A DNA stretch of 64,000 nt, taken from Paracoccaceae bacterium (lineage in GTDB: Bacteria; Pseudomonadota; Alphaproteobacteria; Rhodobacterales; Rhodobacteraceae). The DNA is taken from the NCBI GenBank assembly GCA_030148225.1, contig JASBTX010000038.1, positions 1 to 64,000 of the forward strand, given 5' to 3'. The translations under genes were made by a program, and so were the position numbers. Below are positions 27,629 through 36,335 of the stretch, one piece after another; positions within the stretch are counted from its first letter, which is position 1; the number at the start of each line of letters is the position of its first letter. The notes beneath the pieces were generated by a model, which made no database searches, was not told the DNA's origin, and saw only the letters and a program-made list of their open reading frames with translations.

Positions 27629-27670
27629 GGGTGCGACGCCTGAGTGCTGCGGGATGGTTTCCCGGCGGCC

Positions 27671-28267
27671 TCAGGGTACGCAATAGCGGCTGCCATCCAC
27701 GACCACAAAACCAGCTTGCCCGAACGTTGCCGTTCTTGAGACGCATTGAGCCGTTGAAAGCTCAGAGAACACCGTTTGGTTGGTTGTAGCCGAGCCGCCC
27801 AGACAGGTTGCATCAATAGTTCCAAGTGGTGGACCGGCTTGCGGACTGGGTACCAACAGGAAATCGCAGACACCAGACGCCGCCCTGACGGCCCGGGGCA
27901 CCGTGATCGCCACCACGCCGGGGGCGGCGACTGTGGCGAGTTTCGCCGCACCGCCGATCCGGCCCATCACCTGACGGCGGGTCAGTTCAGGCGCGGTTGC
28001 ACGCCGGAAAGTCGCCGCCTGATCCTCCCCTTCCAGCAGCCCCTGACCGGCCAGTTGCGCGAGCCCCTCGGCCACCATGTCCTCGGTGGCCGCCATCTCT
28101 GTCGCCAGCCCGGCCAGTTCGCGCGTCCCATCGGCCAGGTGCCAGAGCCGCGCCGTCCAACCGTTCAGGCAGGTGGCGGTCGCGGTTTTCAGGTCAAAAA
28201 CCAGCAACTCGCCATCAAATTCCTCGATGATCAGGTCTTCTGACCGCGCTTTCGGATAATCGCTCAT
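27671..28267 (-). CDS. PqqD-domain protein with Tat-like leader and four-cysteine tail
   Basis: A 198-residue three-part protein. Residues 1-80 form a PqqD-type fold (LNGWTARLWHLADGT, LAQLAGQGLL), the peptide-binding chaperone of RiPP pathways. Residues 90-132 look like an internal Tat-type leader: LTRRQVMGRIGG (95-106), a hydrophobic stretch and VRAASG before Cys134. The tail has Cys134, 155, 175 and 196 and could form two disulfides or carry modifications. PqqD normally presents another peptide to a radical SAM enzyme; here chaperone and candidate substrate seem joined. No maturase gene is nearby. A partial copy lies at 26158-26470. Confidence 0.65.
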   Translation of the reverse strand: MSDYPKARSEDLIIEEFDGELLVFDLKTATATCLNGWTARLWHLADGTRELAGLATEMAATEDMVAEGLAQLAGQGLLEGEDQAATFRRATAPELTRRQVMGRIGGAAKLATVAAPGVVAITVPRAVRAASGVCDFLLVPSPQAGPPLGTIDATCLGGSATTNQTVFSELSTAQCVSRTATFGQAGFVVVDGSRYCVP

Positions 28268-28373
28268 TGTCTGCCCCGGGACTTATTCAACAGGCCGCAG
28301 GCAAGGCCCGCGAAGCAAACCCGTCCAAGCTAACAGCATTCACCGAAATAGCGCCCAAAATGGCCCGGGGTGG

Positions 28374-28428
28374 CCGCAATCCTGACGACTATCACATATT
28401 GGTAACAATAATCCCGTCAGGATTGCGG
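28374..28428. promoter_or_regulatory. Perfect 14-bp inverted repeat upstream of the PqqD-fusion gene
   Basis: CCGCAATCCTGACG (28374-28387) and its exact complement CGTCAGGATTGCGG (28415-28428) are separated by 27 AT-richer bases, about 107-160 bp before the PqqD-fusion start. Arms this far apart suit a pair of operator half-sites or a cruciform more than a terminator. Confidence 0.45.
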
Positions 28429-28470
28429 TCCTGCCGGCAAAAATTGCACAAATCCAACATATTCTGTAGA

Positions 28471-28496
28471 AAACCTGAGGCCCCAGGAGGCCTCAC
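28471..28496 (-). terminator. Intrinsic terminator of the M48 protease gene
   Basis: TGAGGCC (28477-28483) pairs with GGCCTCA (28490-28496) around a 6-base loop. On the minus strand the stem is followed by GGTTTTC, about 10 bp after the protease stop at 28506, which fits a Rho-independent terminator. Confidence 0.65.
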
Positions 28497-28505
28497 ATAT
28501 GGCGA

Positions 28506-29846
28506 TTATTCGGCCTGACGGGCGGCGTCGGCGATATCCTGTGCGCGTTTCCATCCGGCCGAGCCGCGCGGCAGCAGCCCCAGCGCCCGGTTGGCGTGAA
28601 TGCCCGCGTCCTTGAGCCGCCCGAGCACGGCGTAGCGCTCGGCCGTGGTGACCGAGGCCAGCCCCGGCTGATCGGTTTTCGCATAGGCCACCGCCAGATC
28701 GCGCAGAAGGCGCGGGTTGCGCCGGTCGCGCGCATAGGCCGATTTCAGCACTTTCAGCGCCTCGCGCGTCTTGGCGGCGCTGTCCTGCGCCAGCAGCGTC
28801 TGGCCCAGCCCGGCGAGGATAAGCGGCTGGCGCGGCGCCAGCGCGGCAGCCTTGCGATAGGCCTGTTCCGCCGCCTTGAACTGGCGGGATTCAAGCAGGA
28901 TCTGCCCCTTGAGTTCGTTGTAATAGGGGTCTTTGGGCCGCTTGGCGATCAGCGCATTGACATTGGCGATCGCCTGCTTGGGATCGGGCATCTGATGATA
29001 GGCAATCGCCTTGGTCAGAAGCGCGATCTCGGATGTGTCATTCTTCTTGACCCGACGCAGCGTGTAGGACGGATTGCGCAGGAAACTGCCCAGTTTCGCG
29101 TTCAGCCGTGCGTACCAGTATTTGGTGTTGTCGCTGGGTTCGCGCGCGCGGTCCTTGTAGGTAGCGACATAACCCTCGACCGCGCGGATCCGGTCACGTT
29201 TGAGCGGGTGGGTCACTGCATAGGGGTCCTGACGCGCGATATTCAGCACCTCCTGGCCGCGAAACACCTCGAGCACGTCGCGCATCGCCTGCGGGTCTAC
29301 CCCGGCTGTTGCCATGTAGCGCAGCGCGGACTGATCGGCCGAGGCCTCTTCGGCGCGGGTATGGGCAAAGAATTTGCGCTGGGCCGAATTGATGCCACCC
29401 GCCGCCAGCCCGACGCCGGCCTCTGTATTGCCGGTGACCGCCGCCAGACCGCCAAGGGCAAAGGACGCGATGGCGGCCTTTTGCGCGGCGCGGGCATTGG
29501 CCGGGCGGCGTGTCAGGTGACCATTGGCGATATGCGCGATCTCATGGGCGAGGACGGCCTGAACCTCCTGCACTGTTTTCAGCCGCAGGATCAGGCCGGA
29601 ATTGACAAAGATATGGCTCGCGTCGACGACAAAGGCGTTCAGGCTGTCATCTTTCAGGACGGTGATCTGGATGCGGCTGGGCGACAGGCCCGCCGCCTGG
29701 ATGATCGGCGCCGCCAGTTCACTTAGCGAACGCTCGATCTCGGCGTCGCGGATCATCACCTGCGCCGAGGCGAGGCCCGATTGCACCAGTGCAGCGGCAA
29801 GGGCGATGCCGCGCAGGGCGCGCAGGATGAAGCGATGCGATGCCAT
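28506..29846 (-). CDS. Periplasmic M48 metalloprotease with TPR domain (BepA/YfgC-like)
   Basis: About 446 residues from ATG 29846, which has AAAGG 3 bases upstream; a longer open frame to 29924 lacks a ribosome site. A signal peptide (residues 1 to about 29, ending ASA) targets the periplasm. The zinc motif HEIAH lies in VLAHEIAHIANGHLTRR, with the third ligand in the EEASADQ block. The C-terminal half has TPR-like repeats (AIAYHQMPDPKQAIAN, FKAAEQAYRKAAALAP). BepA relatives check outer-membrane LptD and BAM assembly. It is divergent from the aminotransferase. Confidence 0.9.
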   Translation of the reverse strand: MASHRFILRALRGIALAAALVQSGLASAQVMIRDAEIERSLSELAAPIIQAAGLSPSRIQITVLKDDSLNAFVVDASHIFVNSGLILRLKTVQEVQAVLAHEIAHIANGHLTRRPANARAAQKAAIASFALGGLAAVTGNTEAGVGLAAGGINSAQRKFFAHTRAEEASADQSALRYMATAGVDPQAMRDVLEVFRGQEVLNIARQDPYAVTHPLKRDRIRAVEGYVATYKDRAREPSDNTKYWYARLNAKLGSFLRNPSYTLRRVKKNDTSEIALLTKAIAYHQMPDPKQAIANVNALIAKRPKDPYYNELKGQILLESRQFKAAEQAYRKAAALAPRQPLILAGLGQTLLAQDSAAKTREALKVLKSAYARDRRNPRLLRDLAVAYAKTDQPGLASVTTAERYAVLGRLKDAGIHANRALGLLPRGSAGWKRAQDIADAARQAE

Positions 29847-29911
29847 TGACCTTTTTCCGTCAGAGGTGCACCACCCGTGCACAGGGACTGACACTAGGTA
29901 GCGAACGGCAC

Positions 29912-31057
29912 ATGCAGATTTCAAGGCGCAGTCAGATCGATGCCTTCATTGTGATGGATGTCATGGCCAGCGCCGCCGCTGCCGAGGCCGCGGGGCGGCG
30001 GATCATCCATATGGAGATCGGGCAGCCCGGCACGGCGGTTCCGGCCGGGGCGCGGGCCCGCCTTGCAGCGGAACTGGTGGAAAATCCGATGGGATACACC
30101 GTTTCCCTGGGCCTGCCCATGCTCAAAGAACGCATCTCAAACCTTTATAAAAGCTGGTATAATATTGATCTTGATCCCCGGCGCGTTGTCGTGACGACGG
30201 GCTCATCAGCCGGGTTCATCCTGTCCTTTACCGCGCTGTTCGATGCGGGCGACCGCGTGGCACTGGCCGAGCCGGGATACCCCTCCTATCGCCAGATCCT
30301 GCGGGCGATGGACCTCGTGCCAGTGGGCATTCCGACCTCGGCGGAAAACCGCTTTCAGCCGGTGGCGGCGGAAATCCGTGACATCGCGCCGGCGGGGCTG
30401 ATCGTCGCCTCACCGTCGAACCCGGCGGGAACCATGCTGGATCACGACGCGATGGCGCGGCTGATTGACGCTTCTGCGGCGCGCGGAACAAGCTTTATCT
30501 CGGACGAGATTTATCACGGCCTTCACTACGGCGAGCGCGGGGTTTCGGCGCTCGAGATCAGCGATGATGTTTATGTGATCAACTCGTTTTCCAAGTATTT
30601 CTCGATGACGGGCTGGCGCATCGGCTGGATGGTCGTGCCCGAGGCGCATATCCGCACGGTCGAGCGTCTGGCGCAGAACCTGTTTATCTGCGCGCCCCAT
30701 GCCAGCCAGATCACGGCCATGGCGGCGATGGAGGATACCGCGCCGCTGGAAGCGTACCGCGATGTCTACCGGGCCAACCGGGCGCTGATGCTGGAGGAAT
30801 TGCCAGCGGCCGGGTTTGACCGCATCGCGCCGCCGGACGGCGCGTTTTACATCTATGCCGACGTGTCGGCGCATACCGGTGACAGCCTGGCCTTTGCCGC
30901 CGAAATTCTGGACAAGGCCGGGGTCGCGGTGACGCCGGGGCTGGATTTCGATCCGCATCGCGGCCATCAGACGCTGCGGTTTTCCTATGCCGGATCGACA
31001 GATGATATCCGCGAGGGGCTGACACGGCTGAAAAAATTCATGGCCGCGCGCGGATAG
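29912..31057 (+). CDS. Class I/II PLP-dependent aminotransferase
   Basis: A 381-residue aminotransferase from ATG 29912. Visible are HMEIGQPGTAVP, the PLP-phosphate region TTGSSAGFILSF, EPGYPSYRQIL, the ASPSNPAGT loop, the cofactor Asp in ISDEIYHGLHYG, the Schiff-base lysine in NSFSKYFSMTGWRIGW and the substrate Arg in TLRFSYAG. This is the aspartate-aminotransferase-like fold; the exact amino donor is not clear. It is divergent from the M48 gene (65-bp gap) and followed by an amidase 59 bp on. Confidence 0.9.
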   Translation: MQISRRSQIDAFIVMDVMASAAAAEAAGRRIIHMEIGQPGTAVPAGARARLAAELVENPMGYTVSLGLPMLKERISNLYKSWYNIDLDPRRVVVTTGSSAGFILSFTALFDAGDRVALAEPGYPSYRQILRAMDLVPVGIPTSAENRFQPVAAEIRDIAPAGLIVASPSNPAGTMLDHDAMARLIDASAARGTSFISDEIYHGLHYGERGVSALEISDDVYVINSFSKYFSMTGWRIGWMVVPEAHIRTVERLAQNLFICAPHASQITAMAAMEDTAPLEAYRDVYRANRALMLEELPAAGFDRIAPPDGAFYIYADVSAHTGDSLAFAAEILDKAGVAVTPGLDFDPHRGHQTLRFSYAGSTDDIREGLTRLKKFMAARG

Positions 31058-31116
31058 TTTATTTGCCTTGGCGGGCGTTGCGGCTAAAACTGCCCGAAAA
31101 ATAATCGGGTGAGCAG

Positions 31117-32361
31117 ATGATCAGGCAGTTTCTGGGTAGCGTGCTGCTGTGTCTTGCGGGTGTTGCCGGTCTGGCGGGCCTTGCCGGTTCTGCTGCGCAG
31201 GCGCAGGAATTTCGCGCCGTCGCACATGTCGACCCGTCCCGATCCTCGATCAGCCTGCGCCGCACCAGCGGCGCGCTGGTCTTGTCGCTGTCGCAGGCCG
31301 TTCCCTACCGGGTCTTTTCGCTGGACGATCCCTATCGGCTGGTGATGGATTTCCGCGAGGTCGACTGGCAGGGGCTGGCGGCCGGTGATATCGCGCCGGA
31401 CCTGCCCGGCCGGGTCAGGTTCGGGCCGTTCCGCCCCGGCTGGTCGCGCCTTGTTGTCGATCTCGAGGCACCTTTGGCGGTTGAAACCGCCGCGATGGAA
31501 ACCGATCCCGAAACCGCCGAGGCCGTTGTCACCGTGCATCTGGCCCGTGTCGATGCGCGCGACTACGCGGCGACGACGGGGGCGCGTTCGGCCGCACCCT
31601 GGGCACCGCCCACCGCGCTGGACCTGCCACCGCCGGTCGAGCGGCAGCGCGGTGACCGCCCGCTGGTGATCATGCTTGATCCGGGGCATGGCGGCATCGA
31701 TCCCGGCGCACAACGACAGGGCATGGACGAGTCCGAGCTGATGCTGACCTTTGCCCGCGAGCTGAAGGATATTCTGGTGCGCGAGGGCGGGATGGAGGTG
31801 TATCTGACGCGCGACAGCGATATTTTCGTGCCGCTTGCCCAGCGGGTGAACAAGGCGCGTGCACGGCGGGCGGATGTGTTCCTTTCGCTGCATGCCGATG
31901 CGCTGGCGCGGGGCAGGGCGACGGGCACGGTGATCTACACCCTGTCGGAAACCGCATCGGATGCCGCCACCGCTGAACTGGAAGAACGCGAAGACCGGTC
32001 CGATATCCTGGCCGGTGTCGATCTGGTGGCGCAGGATGACGCCGTGGCCTCTGTTCTGATTGATCTGGCCCGAACCGAGACAACGCCGCGCTCGGAAATG
32101 CTGGGCGATCATCTGGTCTCTGGTCTGCGCACCTCGCTTGGCGTGATGCATAAGCGCCCGCGCCTGAGGGCCGGGTTTTCGGTGCTCAAGGCGCCCGATA
32201 TCCCTTCGGCACTGATCGAGCTTGGCTTCATGTCCGATGCCAGCGATCTGGAGCAGCTGCTTGACCCGGACTGGCGGGCAGAATTCGCCTATGGAATCCT
32301 GCTGGCGCTGCAATCCTGGGCACTGGAGGACGCCGCCGCCGCCAGCCTCGTGCGGCAATAG
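31117..32361 (+). CDS. N-acetylmuramoyl-L-alanine amidase (AmiC-like, AMIN + Amidase_3)
   Basis: A 414-residue secreted amidase that splits the peptide from peptidoglycan glycan chains at septation. A signal peptide covers residues 1-29 (AAQAQ). The AMIN domain (about 32-130) should target it to the septum or envelope. The Amidase_3 domain has zinc ligands in MLDPGHGGIDPG, the Glu in DESELMLTF, LSLHADA, and the catalytic Glu in ALIELGFMSD. It is immediately upstream of PBP1A on the same strand, a sensible pairing of wall-cutting and wall-building enzymes. Confidence 0.93.
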   Translation: MIRQFLGSVLLCLAGVAGLAGLAGSAAQAQEFRAVAHVDPSRSSISLRRTSGALVLSLSQAVPYRVFSLDDPYRLVMDFREVDWQGLAAGDIAPDLPGRVRFGPFRPGWSRLVVDLEAPLAVETAAMETDPETAEAVVTVHLARVDARDYAATTGARSAAPWAPPTALDLPPPVERQRGDRPLVIMLDPGHGGIDPGAQRQGMDESELMLTFARELKDILVREGGMEVYLTRDSDIFVPLAQRVNKARARRADVFLSLHADALARGRATGTVIYTLSETASDAATAELEEREDRSDILAGVDLVAQDDAVASVLIDLARTETTPRSEMLGDHLVSGLRTSLGVMHKRPRLRAGFSVLKAPDIPSALIELGFMSDASDLEQLLDPDWRAEFAYGILLALQSWALEDAAAASLVRQ

Positions 32362-32503
32362 TCCGCCGTTCAGAATCCGGAAACAGAGTTGTGAATTGAT
32401 TTCCGGCGATAAATAGCCAGAAGGAAGCTAGTCTTTTGACGCAAATGGGGCCAAAGACTATACTGCGCGTGAGCAGAAAACAGCAAACGGATTGAGGAAC
32501 AAC

Positions 32504-35056
32504 GTGTTCAGGGCCATCTTCTCTGTATTCGGGTCGATATTTTCGTCGGTCACGAACGGCTTGATCCTCGTCGCCCTGTCGGTCGGGGCGATCTTTTTCA
32601 TGTATGGCCGCGACCTGCCCGATCATGAGCAACTGGCAAGCTATGCACCGCCGATGATCAGCCGGATCTATTCTGGCGAAGGCCAGCTGATGGACGAATT
32701 TGCGCGCGAACGCCGCCTTTTTGCGCCTTCGGACGAGATACCGGATATGGTCAAACAGGCGTTCATCTCGGCGGAAGACAAGAATTTCTACAAACATGCC
32801 GGTTATGATCCGATCGGCATCATCTCGGCTGCACTGGACGCGGCCCGGGGGCAGGGGCTTCGCGGGGCCTCGACCATCACCCAGCAGGTGATGAAGAACT
32901 TTCTCTTGTCCTCCGACCGCTCTGCGGAACGCAAGATCAAGGAACTGATCCTGGCCTCTCGTATCGAGGATACGCTGAACAAGGATGATATTCTCGAACT
33001 CTATATGAACGAGATTTTCCTGGGTCAGAATTCCTTTGGCGTCGTCGCCGCCGCGCAGACCTATTTCAACAAGACGCTCAGCGAACTGACCGCCGCCGAG
33101 GCCGCCTATCTGGCGGCCCTGCCCAAGGCACCATCCACCTATCATCCCGTGCGTCACAAGGAACGCGCCATCGGTCGGCGCAATTTCGTGCTGAAAGAGA
33201 TGTTCGAGAACGGCTATATTGACCGCGCCACCTATGACGAGGCCCGCGAAAGCGACCTCAAAACGGTGCAGAGCGGCGATATTGAATCGTTCAAACTGGC
33301 CCTGCCGCCACGCGATTATTTCACCGATGAAATCCGCCGCCAGCTTTCCGATCAGTTCGGCTCGGACGCGTTCTTTACCGGGGGTCTTTCGGTGCGCGCG
33401 ACCGTCGATCCTGATTTGCAGAAAGAGGCCGCCGCCGCCCTGCGCGCGGGGCTCGAGAAATATGACCGTGAGCAAGGTCTCTGGCGCAAGCCGCTGGCCA
33501 CACTGCCCGAAGACGTGCTGGATGATGAGACCGCATGGCGCGAGGCGCTGGCCGCCACCGAATTTCCCCGCGATGTCGAAGGATGGCTGCCGGCAGTAGT
33601 GCTGGAAATCGGCGAGACCAGCGCACGCATCGGTATCGAAGGTGTCGAGGATGACGCGGATGGCCACTGGATCCCCGCCAGGGACGTGACATGGGCCCGC
33701 CCTGAACTTGAAGACGGTGAGAAGGGCAACAAGGCCCGGCGCGCCGGTGATCTGCTGTCGCGGGGCGATGTTGTTCATGTCACCGCGCTTGCGAACAAAC
33801 AGGGCGAGTTCGACCGCTGGTCACTGCGCCAGATCCCTGAATTGCAGGGCGGTTTCATGGCGATGGACGTCAACACGGGCCGCGTGCTGGCGATGCAGGG
33901 CGGATTTTCCTATCAGTATTCGGTCTTTAACCGCGCCACGCAGGCCACCCGCCAGCCGGGCTCTTCCTTCAAGCCCTTCGTCTATGCCTCTGCGCTCGAC
34001 AGCGGTTACGCGCCCAACACCATCGTCATCGACGCCCCGATCGAGGTGGAAACCGCCGAGGGTATCTGGCGGCCCAAAAACGCGTCGAACAAGTTTTACG
34101 GCCCCGCACCGCTGCGCACCGGCATCGAACGCTCGCGCAACCTGATGACCATCCGCCTGGCCCAGGAGGTGGGCATGGACGTGGTGGCCGATTATGCCGA
34201 ACGCTTTGGCGTCTATCAGGGCATGGACCTTTTCCTCTCGAACGCGCTGGGCGCACAGGAAACCACGCTTTTCAACATGGTGGCGGCCTATTCGATGTTT
34301 GCCAATGGCGGTGAGCGGGTGGAGCCGACGCTGGTCGACCGCATTCAGGACCGCTGGGGAAACACGATTCTGCGCCATGACAAGCGGACCTGCGAGGATT
34401 GCGCCTTTGAAAACCTCGATCCCGGTGTCGCCCCACTGATCACCAGCAACCGCGTCAGGGTGATGGATGATGTCACCGCCTTTCAGCTGACCTCGATGAT
34501 GCAGGGCGTTGTTCAGCGCGGTACGGCCTCGGCCACGGTGCGCCTGCCGGTGCCCATCGCGGGCAAGACCGGCACCACCAACGACGCGCGCGACGTCTGG
34601 TTCGTGGGATTTTCGTCCAATATCGCCGCCGGCTGCTACATGGGCTTTGATCAGCCGCGTTCGCTTGGCCATGGTGCCTCGGGCGGGGGCATGTGCGGCC
34701 CGGTTTTCAACCAGTTCATGAAAAAGGCCATCGAGTCGTATGGCGGCGGCAAGTTCAAGGTTCCCGAGGATGGTGTCTTCGTCAAGATCGACCGCTTTAC
34801 CGGGCAGCGGCTGGCCGATAATGCCCAGGGCGATTTCGTGGTTTCCGAGCTGTTCCGCGCCGGTGAAGAACCGATCAGCGGGGTTCTCTCGGTGGTCGAT
34901 GGCGGTTTCGAGATGATGCAGGACCTGCCCATCTTTTCGCGCGGGGAAAACGAACCCGAGGCGATCACCACCGAAATCACCACCTCCACCGGCAAAAAGA
35001 CGACGCTGGGCGAAAAAGCGTCTTTCGGGACGCTGTCCTCGGGCGGTCTATACTGA
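32504..35056 (+). CDS. mrcA: Bifunctional penicillin-binding protein 1A
   Basis: A class A PBP with an N-terminal membrane anchor (about 10-35), a transglycosylase domain (catalytic Glu in SAEDKNFYKH, then STITQQVMKNF and YMNEIFLGQNSFG) and a transpeptidase domain: SxxK in PGSSFKPFVY, SxN in SRNLMT, and KTG in AGKTGTTND. A PBP1A-type OB insert lies between them. GTG 32504 is preferred because GAGGA lies 6 bases upstream; a TTG at 32492 is the other option. The length, about 850 residues, is normal for the family. It polymerises and crosslinks peptidoglycan. Confidence 0.95.
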   Translation: MFRAIFSVFGSIFSSVTNGLILVALSVGAIFFMYGRDLPDHEQLASYAPPMISRIYSGEGQLMDEFARERRLFAPSDEIPDMVKQAFISAEDKNFYKHAGYDPIGIISAALDAARGQGLRGASTITQQVMKNFLLSSDRSAERKIKELILASRIEDTLNKDDILELYMNEIFLGQNSFGVVAAAQTYFNKTLSELTAAEAAYLAALPKAPSTYHPVRHKERAIGRRNFVLKEMFENGYIDRATYDEARESDLKTVQSGDIESFKLALPPRDYFTDEIRRQLSDQFGSDAFFTGGLSVRATVDPDLQKEAAAALRAGLEKYDREQGLWRKPLATLPEDVLDDETAWREALAATEFPRDVEGWLPAVVLEIGETSARIGIEGVEDDADGHWIPARDVTWARPELEDGEKGNKARRAGDLLSRGDVVHVTALANKQGEFDRWSLRQIPELQGGFMAMDVNTGRVLAMQGGFSYQYSVFNRATQATRQPGSSFKPFVYASALDSGYAPNTIVIDAPIEVETAEGIWRPKNASNKFYGPAPLRTGIERSRNLMTIRLAQEVGMDVVADYAERFGVYQGMDLFLSNALGAQETTLFNMVAAYSMFANGGERVEPTLVDRIQDRWGNTILRHDKRTCEDCAFENLDPGVAPLITSNRVRVMDDVTAFQLTSMMQGVVQRGTASATVRLPVPIAGKTGTTNDARDVWFVGFSSNIAAGCYMGFDQPRSLGHGASGGGMCGPVFNQFMKKAIESYGGGKFKVPEDGVFVKIDRFTGQRLADNAQGDFVVSELFRAGEEPISGVLSVVDGGFEMMQDLPIFSRGENEPEAITTEITTSTGKKTTLGEKASFGTLSSGGLY

Positions 35057-35114
35057 ACTTGCCCCGGCGGTTGGGCTGCAGTAGATCGTTCGGACAGGCT
35101 GACGGGGATCGGTG

Positions 35115-36242
35115 ATGCGGGCAGAAACGCAAAGTCATGTGGATGCGATAGAGAAGTCACTGGCGCTGCTGCGCCAGCGCATGGGCTGGGAGACGGCGCA
35201 GCACCGGCTCGAGGAATTCAACGCCATGACCGAGGATCCCGGGCTTTGGGACGATCCGGCGCGGGCGCAGGCGCTGATGCGCGACCGTCAGGCGCTGGTC
35301 GATGCCATCGACGGTTACGAGAGCCTCGCGCAGGAACTTTCTGACAATCAGGAACTGATCGAACTGGGCGAGATGGAAGAGGACACGGATGTCATCGCCG
35401 AGGCCGAGGCCGCCATTGCCGCCCTTGTCGGTCGCGCCGCCGAACGCGAGCTGGAGGCGCTCCTTGATGGTGAGGCGGATGCCAATGACACGTTTCTCGA
35501 AATCAATGCCGGCGCCGGCGGCACCGAAAGCTGCGACTGGGCATCGATGCTGGCGCGGATGTATGTCCGCTGGGCCGAGAAAAAGGGCTACAAGGTCGAA
35601 TTGCAGTCCGAAACGCCGGGCGACGAGGCCGGAATCAAATCCGCCGCCTACAAGATCAGCGGCCACAATGCCTATGGCTGGATGAAATCCGAAAGCGGCG
35701 TGCACAGGCTGGTACGCATCTCGCCCTTTGACAGCAATGCCAAACGCCACACGTCCTTTTCGTCGGTCTGGGTCTATCCCGTGGTCGACGACAATATCGA
35801 GATCGAGGTCAATCCGGCCGATATCCGCATCGATACCTATCGGTCATCCGGGGCGGGCGGGCAGCATGTCAACACCACCGATTCCGCCGTGCGTATCACC
35901 CACCATCCCACCGGCATCGTCGTCACCAGCTCGGTCAAATCCCAGCACCAGAACCGCGATATCGCCATGAAAGCCCTGAAATCAAGGCTTTACCAGATGG
36001 AGCTTGATCGGAGAACCGCCGCCATCAACGCGGCGCATGAAAACAAGGGCGATGCCGGCTGGGGCAACCAAATCCGCTCTTACGTGCTGCAGCCCTACCA
36101 GATGGTCAAGGATCTGCGGACCGGCTTTGAAACCTCCGACACGCAGGGCGTGCTGAACGGCGATCTTGACGGCTTCATGGCCGCCACACTGGCGATGGAC
36201 GTGACCGGCAAAACCCGCGAAGAGGCCCAGTCCGAAGACTGA
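35115..36242 (+). CDS. prfB: Peptide chain release factor 2
   Basis: Recognises UGA and UAA stop codons. The 375 residues contain the RF2 codon-reading tripeptide SPF (in [18 protein letters not shown]) and the peptidyl-transferase GGQ motif ([16 protein letters not shown]). The frame is continuous from ATG 35115, with no in-frame UGA near codon 25, so the programmed +1 frameshift known from E. coli prfB is absent here. It lies 58 bp after PBP1A on the same strand. Confidence 0.95.
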   Translation: MRAETQSHVDAIEKSLALLRQRMGWETAQHRLEEFNAMTEDPGLWDDPARAQALMRDRQALVDAIDGYESLAQELSDNQELIELGEMEEDTDVIAEAEAAIAALVGRAAERELEALLDGEADANDTFLEINAGAGGTESCDWASMLARMYVRWAEKKGYKVELQSETPGDEAGIKSAAYKISGHNAYGWMKSESGVHRLVRISPFDSNAKRHTSFSSVWVYPVVDDNIEIEVNPADIRIDTYRSSGAGGQHVNTTDSAVRITHHPTGIVVTSSVKSQHQNRDIAMKALKSRLYQMELDRRTAAINAAHENKGDAGWGNQIRSYVLQPYQMVKDLRTGFETSDTQGVLNGDLDGFMAATLAMDVTGKTREEAQSED

Positions 36243-36251
36243 TCACTCATT

Positions 36252-36335
36252 GTTCTCCAAATATCTCGGGGGGAATTTGGCCCGCTGCCATGGCAGGGGG
36301 CCAAAGGGGGGCAGCGCCCCCGCACCCCCGCCCGT
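36252..36335. repeat. Rhodobacterales GC-rich intergenic repeat, copy 1
   Basis: The module runs CCAAATATCTCGGGGGG, then a near-perfect hairpin (TTTGGCCC 36276-36283 with GGGCCAAA 36298-36305, and an inner CTGCC/GGCAG), then GGGGGCAGCGCCCCCGC. The same order occurs in reverse complement at 42790-42870. It lies between the convergent prfB and prpE and probably also ends their transcripts. I recall similar modules dispersed in Roseobacter genomes. Confidence 0.65.

Noticed and set aside
32228-33778. 516-codon minus-strand open frame opposite PBP1A
   Set aside because: It overlaps the PBP1A coding region, which has intact SxxK, SxN and KTG motifs, so it is a shadow.
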